Assembly: GCA_020543525.1 (NCBI GenBank)
Contig: JAHYIO010000039.1
Coordinates: 1,054,001-1,118,000 of the forward strand
Length of the DNA: 64,000 nt
Source: Coriolopsis trogii
Lineage: Eukaryota > Basidiomycota > Agaricomycetes > Polyporales > Polyporaceae
Reading direction: 5' to 3'
The first letter of the stretch is position 1. Every line of letters starts with the position of its first letter. Positions 1 through 14,200 of this stretch are shown in pieces. A program made the translations under genes and the position numbers. The notes beneath the pieces were generated by a model. That model worked only from the letters and a program-made list of their open reading frames with translations, was not told where the DNA came from and searched no databases.

Positions 1-2
1 CT

Positions 3-1622
3 GTCGACGTCATGGACGCCGTGGGTTCAAATATCCGTGTCGACTCCCGTGGCGTTGTGGTTATGCGTGTTCAGCCTCGCCCCAACGACGATGTTAACGA
101 AGAGTGGATCAGCGACAAGACTCGTTACGCATATGACGGTCTCCGGTTCCAGCGATTGACGGTCCCCCTTGTCAAGCAGGGTGACCGGTTTGTTGCCGTC
201 TCGTGGGAAGGTGCACTGGCCGCTATCGCCGAAGGTCTCCAGAACTCTGGGGCCAAGGGTGATGAGATCAAGGCTATTGCCGGACATCTCGCAGACACCG
301 AGACTCTCGTTGCCCTGAAGGACTTCGTCAATCGTCTCGGCTCGGACAACACCGCTTTGGACGGCGCTGGTGGCCATGCTGCACCGGTGCACGCTGTCGA
401 CGTGCGTTCCAACTACCTGTTCAACTCGACGATCCCTGGTGTGGAGCAGGCTGATGTGATCCTCCTCGTTGGCACTAACCCGCGACACGAGGCGGCGGTC
501 TTGAACTCGCGTATCCGGAAGAGCTGGCTGCACACCACGCTCGAGGTGGGCCTGATCGGCGAGCGGGTCGACACCACGTATGGTTACGAGCACCTCGGCA
601 ACGACGCAAAGGCTGTAGCTGACTTCGTCGCGGGCAAGAGCGAATTTGCCAAGAAGTTCAAGGCCGCGAAGCGGCCCTTGATCATCGTCGGTAGCTCGTT
701 AGTCGAGCACCCTGATGGTGCTGCGGTTTACAATGCGCTCTCCAAATTTGTCGAGGCGAACAAGGAGAAGCTTGTCACACCCGAATGGAACGGCTTCAGC
801 GTTCTCCAGCGTGTAAGCCATGTTCTTTCCTGTTATGTGCGCTCGTTCTCATCTAGTACGTGTAGGCTGCCTCGCGCCCCGCAGCGTATGACATCGGCTT
901 CGTCCCATCGAAGAAGGCATCTTCGACCAAGGCGAAGTTCATCTACCTTCTCAATGCAGACGATGTCGACCCCAAGACCATCCCTCAGGATGCCTTTGTT
1001 GTGTACCAGGGACACCACGGTGACCTCGGTGCGCAGCTTGCGGACGTGGTTCTTCCTGGCTGCGCCTATACCGAGAAGGGTATGACTTGGGTGAACACCG
1101 AGGGCCGTTCACAACTTGGCCGCGCTGCTGTTCCTCCTCCGGGCGCTTCTCGCGAGGACTGGAAGATCATCCGGTCAGTACATATGTGCTCCATCATCCG
1201 TGTCTCTTGATGCTTATGTCTTTTCAGTGCGTTATCTGAGGTTGTCGGTTCCCCTCTTCCGTACGACGACGTGCTCAGCCTCCGTGATCGCATGTGGGAG
1301 ATCTCACCTACGCTTCTTCGTTATGACATTACCGAGCCGACATCCGTGGACGTCGTGCTTGCTGGTCTCAAGGCTCTTGCCGCTGGTACCGCCAATGCCA
1401 AGGTGACTGGCGAGCCGTTCAAGAAGCCTATAGAGAACTTCTACCAGACCGACCCTATCTCAAGAGCGTGAGTACACCTATTATCTCATGTTGCACTCGC
1501 CGGTGCTGACGAGCCTTGACGATAGGTCCGTAACGATGGCTCAGTGCACACGCGCGTTTGTGAAGGGCGAGGACTATGGGTTCAGCGAGTTGTCGAGTGC
1601 TGCTGAGGCTGCCTTTGCATGA
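3..1622 (+). CDS. NDUFS1: NADH:ubiquinone oxidoreductase 75/78-kDa subunit, 3' part
   Basis: C-terminal part of the largest iron-sulfur subunit of mitochondrial complex I. The visible part is the molybdopterin-oxidoreductase-like domain that follows the N-terminal Fe-S cluster region; the 5' part lies left of the window. The frame is open from base 3. Family-typical stretches include GSNIRVDSRG near the start and GHHGDLGAQLADVVLPG, TEKGMTWVNTEGR and SLRDRMWEISP later. Three introns fit GT-AG and restore the frame: 813-865, 1174-1227 and 1468-1525. The last exon ends with TGA at 1620-1622. The protein would be imported into mitochondria, but the targeting peptide is outside the window. No damage is seen. 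Identity rests on recognising the family from the translation; I am confident. Confidence 0.93.
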
Positions 1623-2728
1623 TGTTTGCATACTAGATCATACAAATGAATAAGCCATCTATCTTCCATCTTCACCATTCTGCTTGAGCTCCTTCGGGTG
1701 TGTATATGCACTGTTCTGGCGGGCAACTACTTCAGCATTGTTCGCGCGTAGTTGGAATGTGCCAGAGGTGAGACTTAGACGCCCGTGAAACGTCCCCATC
1801 TACTTCCAAATCGCAATTGCGCCAATATGTAACTGACCTCTTTCATGTAGTATACCTCCTAAACGGACCGCAACGGGATGTCGATATCGTTACTCCAATG
1901 GTTCACAGTCATCTGCTCAGCACGCCGTAGTGGCATTAGATTGTCACCGGTGGCAGCCAGCCCATAAGTCACCGCATGCTAGCTGAGCTTGATCACAAAC
2001 GGGTTAATCAAGCAGTCCTTACATTGTGCATAGAAGTAGCACTCGTAGCATCCGCTATGCAAGCCTGCAGCGCTAGCCTGTCTGGAGACTGAGATCTAAA
2101 CTCAATGCAGAGAATCGAGATCATCGTGGTGGCGCCTGTGGTGGTAGCGAGCGTCCGCGCATCGTCTTCCTTCCCCACATTTGTCCAATCCTTCATGCTC
2201 TCGTGTTGCTCTCGTGTCCACCTGAGCGCTGCGCGACCCGGTGACCTCCCGCAATGCAAAGCATCGCTGCCACTTTACGCGAGACTCAAGGCCACCGGAC
2301 CGCTACCGACGTCATTTGGGGACAGTTGAGCGTCCAGTGATAAGGGCTTGGATCCTGAGCGCGGGTGAGTACTCACAAGTGTGAATGGTATAGTATAATG
2401 CGGGGTGCGGGATGCGAGAGGGGGGGAACGTCGAGGAAGGGGACTCGGACGAGGGGCGGAAAAAGGGCGTCGCCGTCCCGTAACTGTGGCGGGATGGAGA
2501 ATATTGTCGCCGGCTGGGGGGATAAAATCTTCTCCAGCTTCTCTTTGATGGCTCGAGCTCGTGTGCGCCCTGCACCTTCTGGTAACCTCCATTCGATGCA
2601 GTCTGAGAGCGTACTTAAGCATTAGCTGCTTCGAGCTGTCTCCCCGTTACGCCTAGAGGAACCTCCCTGTGCTCGTCTTGCTAACGCTCGCTCGCCCGCC
2701 CACGTTCTGCACGCCGGTGAGGACTATC
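1623..2728. other. Intergenic, complex I gene to transporter
   Basis: About 1.1 kb holding the 3' flank of the complex I gene and the promoter of the transporter. There is an AT-rich TATA-like patch near 2388-2400, followed by a G-rich stretch. Short open frames here have no family resemblance and look like chance. Confidence 0.5.
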
Positions 2729-4959
2729 ATGGATAGCGCTTCGGACCGCGACGGAAAGGAGAGCCCCTCGAGGATGTGAGTGCTTGAGTCCATTCCTCCC
2801 GCACTCTCCCGCGCGGGGTATGTCATGGATATTCATGGTGACCGTCTTAGGGTTGAGGACATCGAGGGTGCTGTGGCTGCCGGTGAGATCTCTGAAGCAA
2901 TGGTCATCGCAGAAGGCGAGGAACGCACAACATGGTTCGTCTGGCTTCTTGTCGCCTGCACAAGTATCTCCGGATTGCTTTTTGGTATGTGTATCCAGTC
3001 AGGCTTGCGTAGGACGAATCGCTAAGGCACCCCCATTCATCAGGTTACGATACCGGTGTTATTTCTGGAGCTTTGGTGACCATTGGAGGCGATCTTGGAC
3101 CCGCGGAGTTGTCCTCCGGCCAGAAGGTATGTTTTGTGCAAATACGACTGCGTCTCTCGCCTCACGAAAGCCAAGGAATACATCACGTCCTCGACCACGC
3201 TCGGTGCCCTCCTCGGAGGCCTGGTTGCCGGCATGCTCAGTGACTACCTTGGCCGCCGACCCGTGCTAGGCATTGCCGATATCATTTTCATTGGCGGAGC
3301 CATCGGGCAAGCTGTCTGCCATACAGTATGGTCAATGGTGCGTTCTCTGCCTGCATATATGCTTTCACACCTCCTCAGACTAGTCGTAGATTGGTGGTCG
3401 CTTCCTCATTGGTATCGCCGTCGGAATTGCCGCCTGCGTTGCCCCCCTGTATATTCAAGAACTCTCCCCAACGCGTCTTCGGGGCCGTATGGTAGTGTTA
3501 AACGTCGTCATGATCACTGGCGGCCAAGTGGTCGCATACGGAATCGGCGCAGGGTTCGCGAACGTGCACGGTGGGTGGAGGTGGATGGTAGGCCTTGGTG
3601 CGGTCCCGGCGGGTTTACAGTTCCTCTTCCTATTCTTCCTTCCGGAGTCGCGTAAGTTCACAGATCTTTGTCAGCGTCCGTGTTGTATTAACAGGTCTTC
3701 GATAGCGCGCATCATGATCCGTAGGGGACACTTCGAGGCCGCCCATGCAATCATGGGGAAAATATATGCATACGCAACACCTGAGCAGGTCGACCTCAAG
3801 GTCGCTATTCCGTCATCAGCATACGGCCACGCATATACTCATCTATAGTTCGAATACAGGTCAAATCGTTGTCAGCAGCTGTGAAGCAGAGTGTGGAGAT
3901 CACCAATTCAACCACACTACTTCAACGCTTCAAGCTCATCCTCATAGACCCCATCAACCGCAGAGCTCTCAGTACGTTCATTGCCTCGTTTACAATTCCG
4001 ACAATGGATTGAGAAATATCTATCTCAGTTGTCGGCTGCGGCTTGCAGGCTTTCCAACAGCTTTGCGGATTCAACACAGTAAGCCATACACTCTAGTCTT
4101 TCAGTACCTCGACTGACCCAAAACTCACCTTGTAGCTTATGTATTACAGCGGTGAGCGAAGCCATATGCGCGACTCCTCATGTCCAATTCTGAGCGATAC
4201 ATAGCGACCCTCTTCAAGGAGATCGGCTTCGACCAGCCAACGGCTGTCGGCCTTATCGTGTCCGGCACGAACTTCATCTTCACCCTCCTCGCGCTCAAGT
4301 ACATCGACATCATCGGCCGCCGCAAAATCATGATGTGGTCCGCCCCAGGCATGGTCTTCAGCCTCGTCCTCGCCAGCATCGCGTTCCACTGTACGTCCCC
4401 TCTCCCTACCTCTCCTCTGACACGCTGACCATCGACAACTTTCACCGCGGTTTCCTCACGTAATCTAGTCCTCACCCTCAAGACGGGCGGCGACCTCGTC
4501 GACGGCACTGAGTACTCCACCGCCTGGTCCGCGATCGTTCTGCTCTCCATGATCTTCTACGTCGCCTCCTACGCCACCGGGCTCGGCAACGTCCCCTGGC
4601 AGCAGGGCGAGCTCTTCGGCCTCGAAGTCCGTGGCATCGGCACCTCGCTCGCCACGACGACCAACTGGGCAGGCAACCTCCTCATCGGCGCCACCTACCT
4701 TTCCCTCATGGACGCGATCACGCCCGCGGGCGCTTTCGGCTTCTACGCCGGCCTCTGTTTCCTCGGCTGCGTCTTCGTCTTCTTCTGCTTCCCGGAGACG
4801 GCGGGCTTGAGCCTTGAGGAGGTCCGTCTCATCTTCAGGCATGGGTTCGGAATTCGCGAGAGCCAGAGGCTCCGGCGCGAGAAGCGGGCCTTGAGGATCG
4901 GCGAGAAGGTCGCCGAGAAGGCGAAGACGGAGGGGAGCGTGGTGTCGGAGAAAGCTTGA
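2729..4959 (+). CDS. MFS sugar/polyol transporter, myo-inositol type
   Basis: Twelve-helix major facilitator of the sugar porter family, probably importing myo-inositol across the plasma membrane with protons. Start ATG at 2729 opens a short first exon (to 2775), which joins an acidic cytoplasmic N-terminus at 2851. Diagnostic blocks in order: GYDTGVISG in helix 1, SDYLGRRPVLG, APLYIQELSPTRLRGR, FFLPESPR, QLCGFNT, the loop motif DIIGRRK, GNVPWQQGELFGLEVRGIGT and the helix 10-12 region with TNWAGNLLIGATYLS. The last two blocks resemble fungal ITR proteins more than hexose transporters. About eight short introns are needed; one acceptor (near 3175) is AAG rather than CAG. It ends at TGA 4957-4959, convergent with the HET gene. 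The substrate is inferred from similarity and could be another polyol. Confidence 0.85.
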
Positions 4960-5296
4960 GGGCTTCCGCGGAGGATCAGGAGATATAATGATGAGTCGGT
5001 TAGTAATGCTTTGAGACTTTGTATTTCTTAATCACGACGAGCCACGCCACACGTAACGATCATGTATGGCTGCTTGCTACATCTACGCACGTATAATGTT
5101 GTAGTTTTGCCAATACAGCGCATGCACATACCCAAACCAAGTCGAGCTATGAAATTGCTTATATACGAATACGAAATACTTTCCAGTGTACAAACGGCGC
5201 GACTGTCGAAAGTATCTACATAGTAATTCTACACAATGTGGTCGAATGTCATAGTGTAGCGGCAAAAGCACCGCGGCTAGAGACCACGACGATATG
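4960..5296. other. Convergent 3' flanks
   Basis: AT-richer spacer between the ends of the transporter (+) and HET gene (-). It should contain both polyadenylation regions. I see no gene here. Confidence 0.6.
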
Positions 5297-7268
5297 TCAG
5301 CCGATTACCCTCCGCTGCCACTTCCCACTTCCTGCGTTTGTCTTCGTGATCACGACCGCCGTGGCGCATACGTTGAATGGCCCAGCTCCGTTCGTGACAA
5401 ATGCCAACCCTCTAGACCTTCTCTCTTTGCTTGCAAGGAATGTTGACGCAGGTGCTGGTGGTTCCACTGGCAGGACGTAAATTCTTCCTCCGCCAGAAAG
5501 CACTCCACAGTCAGACGGGACGACGACTGTCCCATCTTGGGTAGAGACCACGACGAGGTCAGGACTGCCCAGGATTTGCAGCCAAGAGTCTGCCGCCATG
5601 ATGGAATAGTTTGTGAATGTGATCCCACCGTCGCTCATCCACGGGAAGTCACCGGCCATGTCGGTCATCGTCCTCCCGTCGACGTAGACCCGGTGATCGG
5701 AGACCAGGAGGACAGCCAGGTTCAAGGCAGGCTGTGCGATGCCGTCCTGCCCAACTGCGCGAGTTATGTCGTCCATAAGCCCAACCCGGAGTCCAAAGAG
5801 CAGATCCCATACTTCATCGTGTGAGTATCCAGACTCGCAAAGATGAGCGACCATGTTAGGCAGGGACTGTGGGGGTGAGATTGTGCGGATGACGCCAGTA
5901 GACCGATATGGGATGGAGACACCAGCCTCTGCACCGTCTGCAGGCCGTACGGCAGATGGAAGCATAGTGCTGCGCCAAGAGGTAATACCAGTGAATGCGG
6001 TCCGTCGAACGGTGTCCACATCGGGGATGAGTCCCATGCCGGCTTTGAACGAGTCGCAAGCTGTTCGTGCAGTGGTGCCCGACCAAGTGAGCCATGTGTA
6101 ATCGCCTAAAGACACAGCTGCTTGGAAGAGCTCGAGTAAGACGGCTTCGAACGGAGCTTGGTAACGTGGTTGAACAAGGCGCGAGAGGCCGCATACGCCG
6201 ACAAGGGAGTAAACAAGGTCATGCCGCTCTTTTGCATCGCGCCGCCAGACACAAGCGATGGCCTCGCTCAGGGATAAAGGTCGTTCAGCTGCATCTGTCA
6301 TGGCGGAGACAGAGTCCCAGAACGCTCGTGGGCGGCCTAACGTCTCGGAGCGAGTATCGTGCAGGGCAGGGACACATGCCACCCACCGGCTCACCACCGC
6401 GACGATCTTGAGCACGTCTGTGATCGGCATGGTGTGGTCCGAATCGCCCACTAGATATGTTTGTGGATTTAACACCGCCTCCTGGAACGTCCATGCTCGC
6501 TCCCACCAGCGGTGCTCGAAGATGCGACAGAAGGCGTCGCTCCTGTCACCAATTGCGAACAGATAACATCCGTAGATGTCCCCGGCTGCATCCAGATCTC
6601 GGTATGGCACCATTTGCATGACCCGTACCCCCTGTTGTACCGCCTCGCATGCCTCCGGTCCGACACCATCGACCAAGCACACCACGACCTGCGCGCCTCG
6701 ATAGATGTCAGCCATCTTGGGGAGCTCCTGCTGTTTGACTTCCTCGTCATCCTGCGGAATGCAGATTGCATCAATCCACAGCGCGTGGCTCGTATGCGCG
6801 GCGAGGCGTTCTGCTATGGAAAGCGCTTGCGTTGTGACTCTGCGACCCTGCCAACAGACGAACTCGGGTGTCTGGTCCCATGTATAGGAGACGGCGACGT
6901 AAGGGCGGCATGGGACGGTAGGATCTTCACTGACATCGATAAGAGTCATATTGGCTATGAGATTGCGCGGTCTGGCATAGGGTGTGGTCGTGACACTGGC
7001 AGTACGGTGTGCTCTATGACAACCGCAAGTTAAGTATGAGTACTATCATATGCCAGACGATGTAACTGTGACAGAGTGCTCACACTGCTGTTGAGGGCGT
7101 CTCGTACCATAGCGTGTACTCAGGGATCTGAGTTGAAGCAATCTCGTCCAATACCTCTTGGAAAATCTGGCATCGAGGGTATATGGCCTTGCCAGGGCCA
7201 CAGAGCATCTTCCCACATGAGTGGGGCTCGCCTGTGCATGTCCATCCTGGCGTACTTGTTGTCGCCAT
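5297..7268 (-). CDS. HET-domain (heterokaryon incompatibility-type) protein
   Basis: Protein of about 633 residues in two exons (7268-7084 and 7013-5297; 70-bp intron with GTGAGC donor and TAG acceptor). The spliced frame gives the HET-domain signature: RPYVAVSYTWDQ, then ALWIDAICIPQDDEE and MADIYRGAQVVVCLVDG, followed by HRWWERAWTFQEAVL. In fungi HET domains act in self/non-self recognition and can trigger cell death on fusion. The C-terminal half has no domain I recognise. I place the start at ATG 7268. The N-terminus is uncertain because a second frame is also open over 7120-7434, so an upstream exon is possible. The next gene downstream is convergent. Confidence 0.8.
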
Positions 7269-8296
7269 GTAGTCTGTAATAGGCTGCGTGGTCGAAGATT
7301 CGGGAGTCAAGATGTTGCACAGAACATACTAGTGGGTAGGAACCCGTAGGGTGTAAGAAATGCCTCAGTAGTGGTGGCCCTGGTGCCAGTGGGATAGACT
7401 TGCAGTTACAGCCAGCCGCCGCTTTCACCCCCACATTCTACGGGCGTCTAGTTCTTGCCACTGGCGCCGTACCGCACGTACGACTATGGCTCATGCACAA
7501 TCTCTCACTGATCTGCAAAACATACACTATGCGGCAAAAAAGTCATCAAGCAAGGCCATGATAGACTGAAATAAAAACTAGCCCACCGCGATGGTCGTAA
7601 GAGTCTGACGCTCTATGCGATTGAGCTAAGCGGGTGGCAATGATAACGAACTGGCATAGTAGTGTGCCATGTAGTTTCATCACTACCAAGGCCCTCCCTC
7701 AGGTGATCGGTGATTCATCGAATCGAGAACTTGAACAGCTTTCTCATTAGTTCCCGTAGTAAGACTACAACTGTGTTGAGCATTGGGAGAAGCTATACAT
7801 GATTCACTACCACAGTTGAAGCGCGTGAGGAGTACAAGAGATGAGTGTGTCAAGAAGTTTCGGATCTGAGCCGTCATACGCTTCTCCCAGTCCTGCGCAA
7901 AATTGTGAGCAAGTGCATCACAATGGTGCAGCTAACGAACACTCTTGACGTGCATCTGGATGTTGCTGGGGAGTGGCAAGTTCAAGTTACCGACATCGAG
8001 GTTGGAGTGACCGACGCTTGATGTACAGCCTGGCGCCAAGGAGATGGGTTCCATTCTGTTTGCATGAGACAGTGAGTTGTGATGCGCCCAGGTAATAGAG
8101 TTATGCCAGAAGTGCGCCACTCCGGTGTTAGCATATATGCTGGTGTACGAGATTGAGGTCCATCAGTGCTACATACACCCACGTGAGAGGTTTCGCGCAA
8201 TAATCAGATAATTGAAGGCGCAACAAATTTACTCCCACAGTCAATCCAGACCGACTCGCTCAATTGTCCGTTCAACACACACTCTAGTCACTCTCT
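7269..8296. other. Intergenic, no gene seen
   Basis: About 1 kb between the HET gene 5' end and the chitinase stop, both on the minus strand. It should contain the HET promoter and the chitinase 3' UTR. Only short, unsupported frames occur. Confidence 0.5.
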
Positions 8297-11200
8297 CTAC
8301 ACCAATAATTGCGCGGTCCAGGTCAGCGCCTTGACCTGGTTCTGCAGGTTGTTCACGAGAGAAGCTGTGTCCACCTGCACGATTGGTCCATTCTGGAGCT
8401 GGTTCGGCAGATCAACGTGGACCTGGTCATCCAGCGAGGGGGACACATGTCAATGATTGGTACTTCAATGAATCATATTGCATACTTACGGCCACGGCTT
8501 TCCCTTTGGTTGTCGTATCCCAGTAGCCAATCATGCTGGACAGCCCACTGAATATGTTGTCCCCAACGTGGTCCATGACCCGGTTCTTGATCCAGTCGTT
8601 ATATGCCGCGGCGATGTTGACATTCCCGGCGCCGACAGGCGCAGCTGGGTCCTAGATATCAGGAAGAAGTTAACTCGGCAAGTAGGATCGGAAGCTACTG
8701 GGCGCATACCTGGGACCAGTGATTGTTCAGCCAGTCTACCCTGTACGTTGCACGACTTCTTCAACAACCCAACCTTATACTAGTCATGATGCGGTGGACA
8801 TACCACTCATCCCTCACACATTTCGACTGCTCAATGAACGTCGTCTGAACGGCTGGTATCTCCATATACTCCAGAACGCCCACGGCCTGGTGACGCTCGG
8901 GTGAGCAACTCCTAACCGCCCACTATGGTTCATCTGCACTCACCGCCCGCATGATGGCGACCTTCTTGTCAACAGCGTAATTGTTGAATGTTTTCTGACT
9001 TCTGAGCGTCTGTCCGTTGATGGCTTGTGCCTTCAGCCCGTTCGTTACGCGCTCGAGCCACGGCATGTACGTCTGTGGACTCTTTTTGTCGTATGGCAGG
9101 CAGCGCACGAGGTTCGGGATGAGCTGGAAAGCGATCCAATCGCTCAGTTGATGTCACAACAGCGCCAAGCGCATGCAAGCAGAGGAAGCGGAACCCACGT
9201 TCTGTGCGATACTTCCCCGGACCATGTTACAGAAGTCATTGGGACCGCCGTTATCCCAGAGTGGTTGCCCGTTTGCAGCGACGTAGTCGATGAACATCGA
9301 TACTATGCCGAGATGTGACGAGATCAGCTTCGAGACAAGACTGCAGTACATCGACCGAGAATCTGAGATGGCCGTACTCACACAATTGGACTTCGTACAC
9401 GTGCTCGCGATTGTATATGTTGCCTCCGCCGGGGGCTTGTTTGTCGTAGCTCGGATCGAGATTGGGCGATTGGGGACGCTCAAGGTTGTAGAACGTGTTT
9501 GACACTGCAGTGCTATATGCCCGCGGACTAAACTTGTAGTTGCACGTTCTGACGGAGACCTAGGTACAAGGTGAAAAAGAACCCGTTGAGTAGTAATTGC
9601 GCGTGGCAGTCGTACCAGTATTTTTGGATCATCTGCACATATACAGTAAGCTCAAAAAGGATGACAGAGAGGGGGATAAAGGCCGTACACAGTGTGGTTT
9701 TGTGCATATCCGCATCGAGAGGCAACACATCCGAAACGTTCACATTCTCACTGAACTCAGCTACCTCCCGCCTCTCGAACGCGTCTTCGAGACTGGTGAC
9801 CGACTCAACTATCGCATAGCCTCAAGATCAGCACGTCCATGTAACAGGATTAGGAGGGAGACTTACGGTCAGAGTAAGGGTCATCATCTTTGCCGTCTTG
9901 TCCGATTTCATCCTTTCAATCCTCTCCAATTAGCAGGTTCAGCGTCCAGGCATCTGCATCGATGCGCTTACGTTGATCTCCGGACAGTTCAACGCGCCAG
10001 GTAAGAATGGCACGCCGCGGACCTTCAGAGGACTTCGCTCTACAGTCTCGGGGAGAATGACCCTCTCGTCTCCAGCGTTTCGCTTCTCCTTGATCATAGC
10101 AGGTCCGCGAGGATCACGCGCGATCGGCACGACGTCATCCAAGGATTGTGCAGAGAACGTCTCGATGCGGCGAGTTGAGGACAAGTCGCGTGAGGACATG
10201 CCGCTCGGCTCGGTGATTGAGTCGAAGCACTGCACGCAGAACGCGTTAATTGGCTACAGGACTCTCTGGGGTCTTACACGTGAGGGACGAACCTTGTCAT
10301 ACGCCGTAAATCGGTTCGAGTAAAAAGGCCATACTATTGGTCCAGTCTCCCAGTACAGGACACTAGATGACCAAAAGTTAGCATCACGTCGACGCGGGTG
10401 ATGATGTCACCAAGGTCGACACAGACCTGCCAGTGAGGCCGCCGTCACTTTCCCCGAGCGTTAGCGATACAGCAGCAGTACCGGTAAATGACACACATAC
10501 AAGTCAACACCATAGTCTGGAGACATGTCTCAGAGTACGTCGGGCCAAGGACAAGAGAAAGTACTCACAGAATGCGAAGCAGAACTCCGGAGACTACACA
10601 ATCGTGTATACATCAGTCCCAGTTTTGCATAAATATCGGAAGAGAACAACAGACCGAGGAATCCGAGACTGAACCATTAATTGTAGCACCTGCATACAGA
10701 TCCGAGCGCACGAACGCCTGATTGAACCATAAAGTTGATAGACCACATAAAGATAGCGAGCTCGACGACGAACCTGCGCATCAATGACAGCGCCTCCCAG
10801 GACGCTGATGCCCATCTGCACCTGGGGGACAAGATGTATACTGATATCACCTGTGTTTGTCCAGATACTCAGTAGAGCTTCTCAGGATGACGATAAGATC
10901 ATCCACTCACCCTCGACTTCGACACGAGCATTCCCGTGCAGTCTGTACCCCGTCTGGGGTTTTCCGCTTGGCGAGACCGTCTCTCCAATCTGGTCTGGCG
11001 ACGACTTTCCAAGACTGTAGCTTACTGAGGGGAATTTGTATTCCACGTTCGTGGTCAGTGTACTAGAAGTTCATGTCAAGATAGATCCAATGAGATTACT
11101 ACATGATACGTACGCTTGCATAGACAACTCTCCAGTAACTGATAGGCTGTCAGTGCACTTTCTTGACTGCTTTGCTCTGGTTACTCACTATATCCATTGA

Positions 11201-14200
11201 TAGTCAAACTCGGGCCAAGAGTGAGCAAGCCAGGGCTATGGACAGAAGTATCGTTAGATCCCGTGTAGCCATAGCACGATATACTGCACATACTAGTAGA
11301 GACCTGGGAAACCAAACGACGCAAACTGAACTGTGTCCGACGTGTAGGTGATCGAAGCTAGAGCATCAATGGTGAATTGAGCTGACGCCGAAGCGTCCGC
11401 ATCTTGATAGCGTGTCAGACTATTCATTCCGGCCTTCTTCCCTCATAGGGAATTACTCACTGAAGTACAGATACGCCGCAGAGACTGGAATATGCAATCA
11501 GTAACAAAAGGCTGCAATGTGTTTCCGGAACATACCCTTGGGAGGGACAACTTGGCCTTGCAGATAGAATCCATATCGGCTGTTGAACTCTAAAAACCGG
11601 ATGCTCGGCGGGTTTTACAATGGCAATGAAGACAAATACGCACGAGCCTGTCCAGTAACACTGATGTCTATGCTGGCATCAAATTGAGGCGGACCGGGAC
11701 AGCTTATCTCATTGTGGTAAATCTCCCACTGCTTCGAATGAGAATCATTGCAGCATGCAGCGGCAATATTGACTCACAGTATCCGACCAGTGGAAGTTGC
11801 GCGACGTTGAAGTGTCCTTCTCGACCTTGTTCATCTTCGAGAGCCAGTTTGTGAACGAACCCCACCAGCGCTTGACGACCGGCTTTTCAAGCTCGCGCTT
11901 GCGCATCCTGGAGCGAAATGAGCAGGCTTGTAGACAACTGTACAGATGTACAAACGTACCACTCGCGACGCTCAGGGGGCGAGTCGACGACTTCGTCCCA
12001 GTAACCCGGAAGATCAGTCACATCTGCGAGGGCTTAGCACATATCTGCGAGAGACAAGCAAGAAATGCACTGACCTGCGCGCATGTATACGGGTCCGTTC
12101 GACTCCGGGATGGCGGCAAAGTCTGTACAGTGTCAAAGGTGTGTTTCACAGACGAGAAGCAGTACACACTATAATCAAATGACACCAGGTAGACCATCTC
12201 GTCCTTGGGCTTCTTGGCTTGATGATGGGCCGATAGAACATTCTGATTAACATGGGGAACGAGACTCGCGATACGCGCATATGGGCCTCTTCCGCAAGAA
12301 GAGGGCATCTTCACGATGGTGTGCTCGGCACCTCCGATGAAAACGTGCGCACAGCCGGAGTTCTTCGCGCCCAGTCCTTTCGAGCAATAAGCGAGTACCT
12401 AGAGAGACGATTAGACCCTGCGCAGTAGTTGTGAGCTGCTGTGACTGACACTCTGAGGTTGGTCGCTCGTAGGATGGCAGCCGGTGATAACCCAGTCAGA
12501 CGAAAGGTCGAGCGAGGAAACTGCATTTGGGTTCGGCGAGTCGATGAAGATCTGAAATGGAACAGTCAGTGTCACGCCCAATATGTAGCACACAGTGCAC
12601 AAACCTCTCCGAATGCTTCGTCATTCTCCTTCTCGTCTATCTTGATCTTACTCGACGTCCCGGCTCCTTCCGAACCCGCCGCAGGTCCTTCATCTGGATC
12701 GAACTCTACGTCAAACGTCGTTGCACCCTCAGTTACGTCTGAAGGGAACAGGTCGTCGAACGGAACCGGTATGTATGCGTCACCTTGACTTCGAAGTCAG
12801 ATATCAAGTACCACGACGGGATGTAGCGACTCACCTTGAGGGTCGCAGCACAGGTTCCTCAGGCCACCGCCGACACATGGAGAACGGCCGTCACCTTGTG
12901 GGTCTTGCGCCATCTGAATTTGGTTCATACCGCACGCGTTGTCTTCGCCTGTGAGGTGTTAGCATGATTGTTAGTGATCATCTTAGAAGCAATTTGCCTC
13001 ACAATTTGGCTACATAATGAAAAGGGGTCGCGGTGAGCATGGGTTGTCGCTTTGTTCATTAGTATTACTCACAAGGGATCCGTGCCATTTACAATTCTTG
13101 ACCGGCGCGTTGTCACAGCAGTATGGTTTTACCTGTCCATTGGAGCATGTGTTCGGACACTTCGAGAGCAGCTCCTGAGGGGTCTCAGCCTCACACTGTG
13201 TGCTGAAAGACTGCGCGCCGCCAAGCCCTTTGATTCCGACAGCAATCATCTGATCTTTACCGCAGGATGGTTGGCTTGTGCAGTCTGGAGAAGGAATCAG
13301 TATCGCGGGACCGGTCAGAGATGTAAGTATACTGTGCAGGTGTACCTGTGAAGAAGCACTTCTGTGCGGCGTCTCCGGTGGTCTCGCAACAATAGGCCTC
13401 TGACCCTCCCGATTTGCAAGTCTGAGTAGCAAGCAGCATTTCCCCAGCCAGACAGTTTGGAGAGCAAGGGGAGCTGTCCCCGCCCCGCCATTTGCAGTTC
13501 TTCGAGTTGATCGGATCGCCTGCAGACCCACAGTGTTCAGAATTTGTCTGATTAACACATGGGTATATGACCTACCACTTGGACAGCAAATAAGGCGATC
13601 GCACTTCTTGCCCGGTTCCGTAGGCGACTTGGTGCCCTTGCCGACCTTGCTAGAGACCATGAGCGACATCGTCAGCATCCTTTCGTCCGACTCCTTGCGG
13701 TATGACTAACGTGTATCCAGGATCGCACTTCTTGACGCCGCAGTCCGTGACTTTGCATGAGCCCCCGCCTTGCATCACACCGCCCGCCGCGGCATCAATG
13801 TTAGGATACAAAGCCTTCAGAGCGCTGCCAAAGATGCAGGTATCAGTAATCAGGAGAAAGCAGAGCATTCCTGTTACGCACCTGTAATTATTGTCGTCTT
13901 GGTCTATGCTCCAAATCATCGTACCACCGATACAGCGCTCGTTGGCGCTGTGAAAGAGTCTTGAGCCCCAACAGTGTCTGATTCGCACAATCCCGCTTAC
14001 TAGTTGATCTTGAGAGCGAACGACTCAGCATCGTCGTAGCTCACCCATTGGTTCCTACACAAGCAAGGGTAGACCAGTCATCAGCTCATCCCGTGAGACT
14101 CAACGACTGCGCGTGGACTTACGTGTCGAATACGATGTATTCCACGGCGGCCTCCTCGTCCAGGTTAACGTCCACGTTGTCGTTTTGGAGGATAGACATG

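Noticed and set aside
8297..13010. Separate gene for the chitinase C-terminal half
   Set aside because: Exons across 12,950-13,110 join in frame (KWHGSL to PNCEDNACG) and no start codon context precedes the second half.
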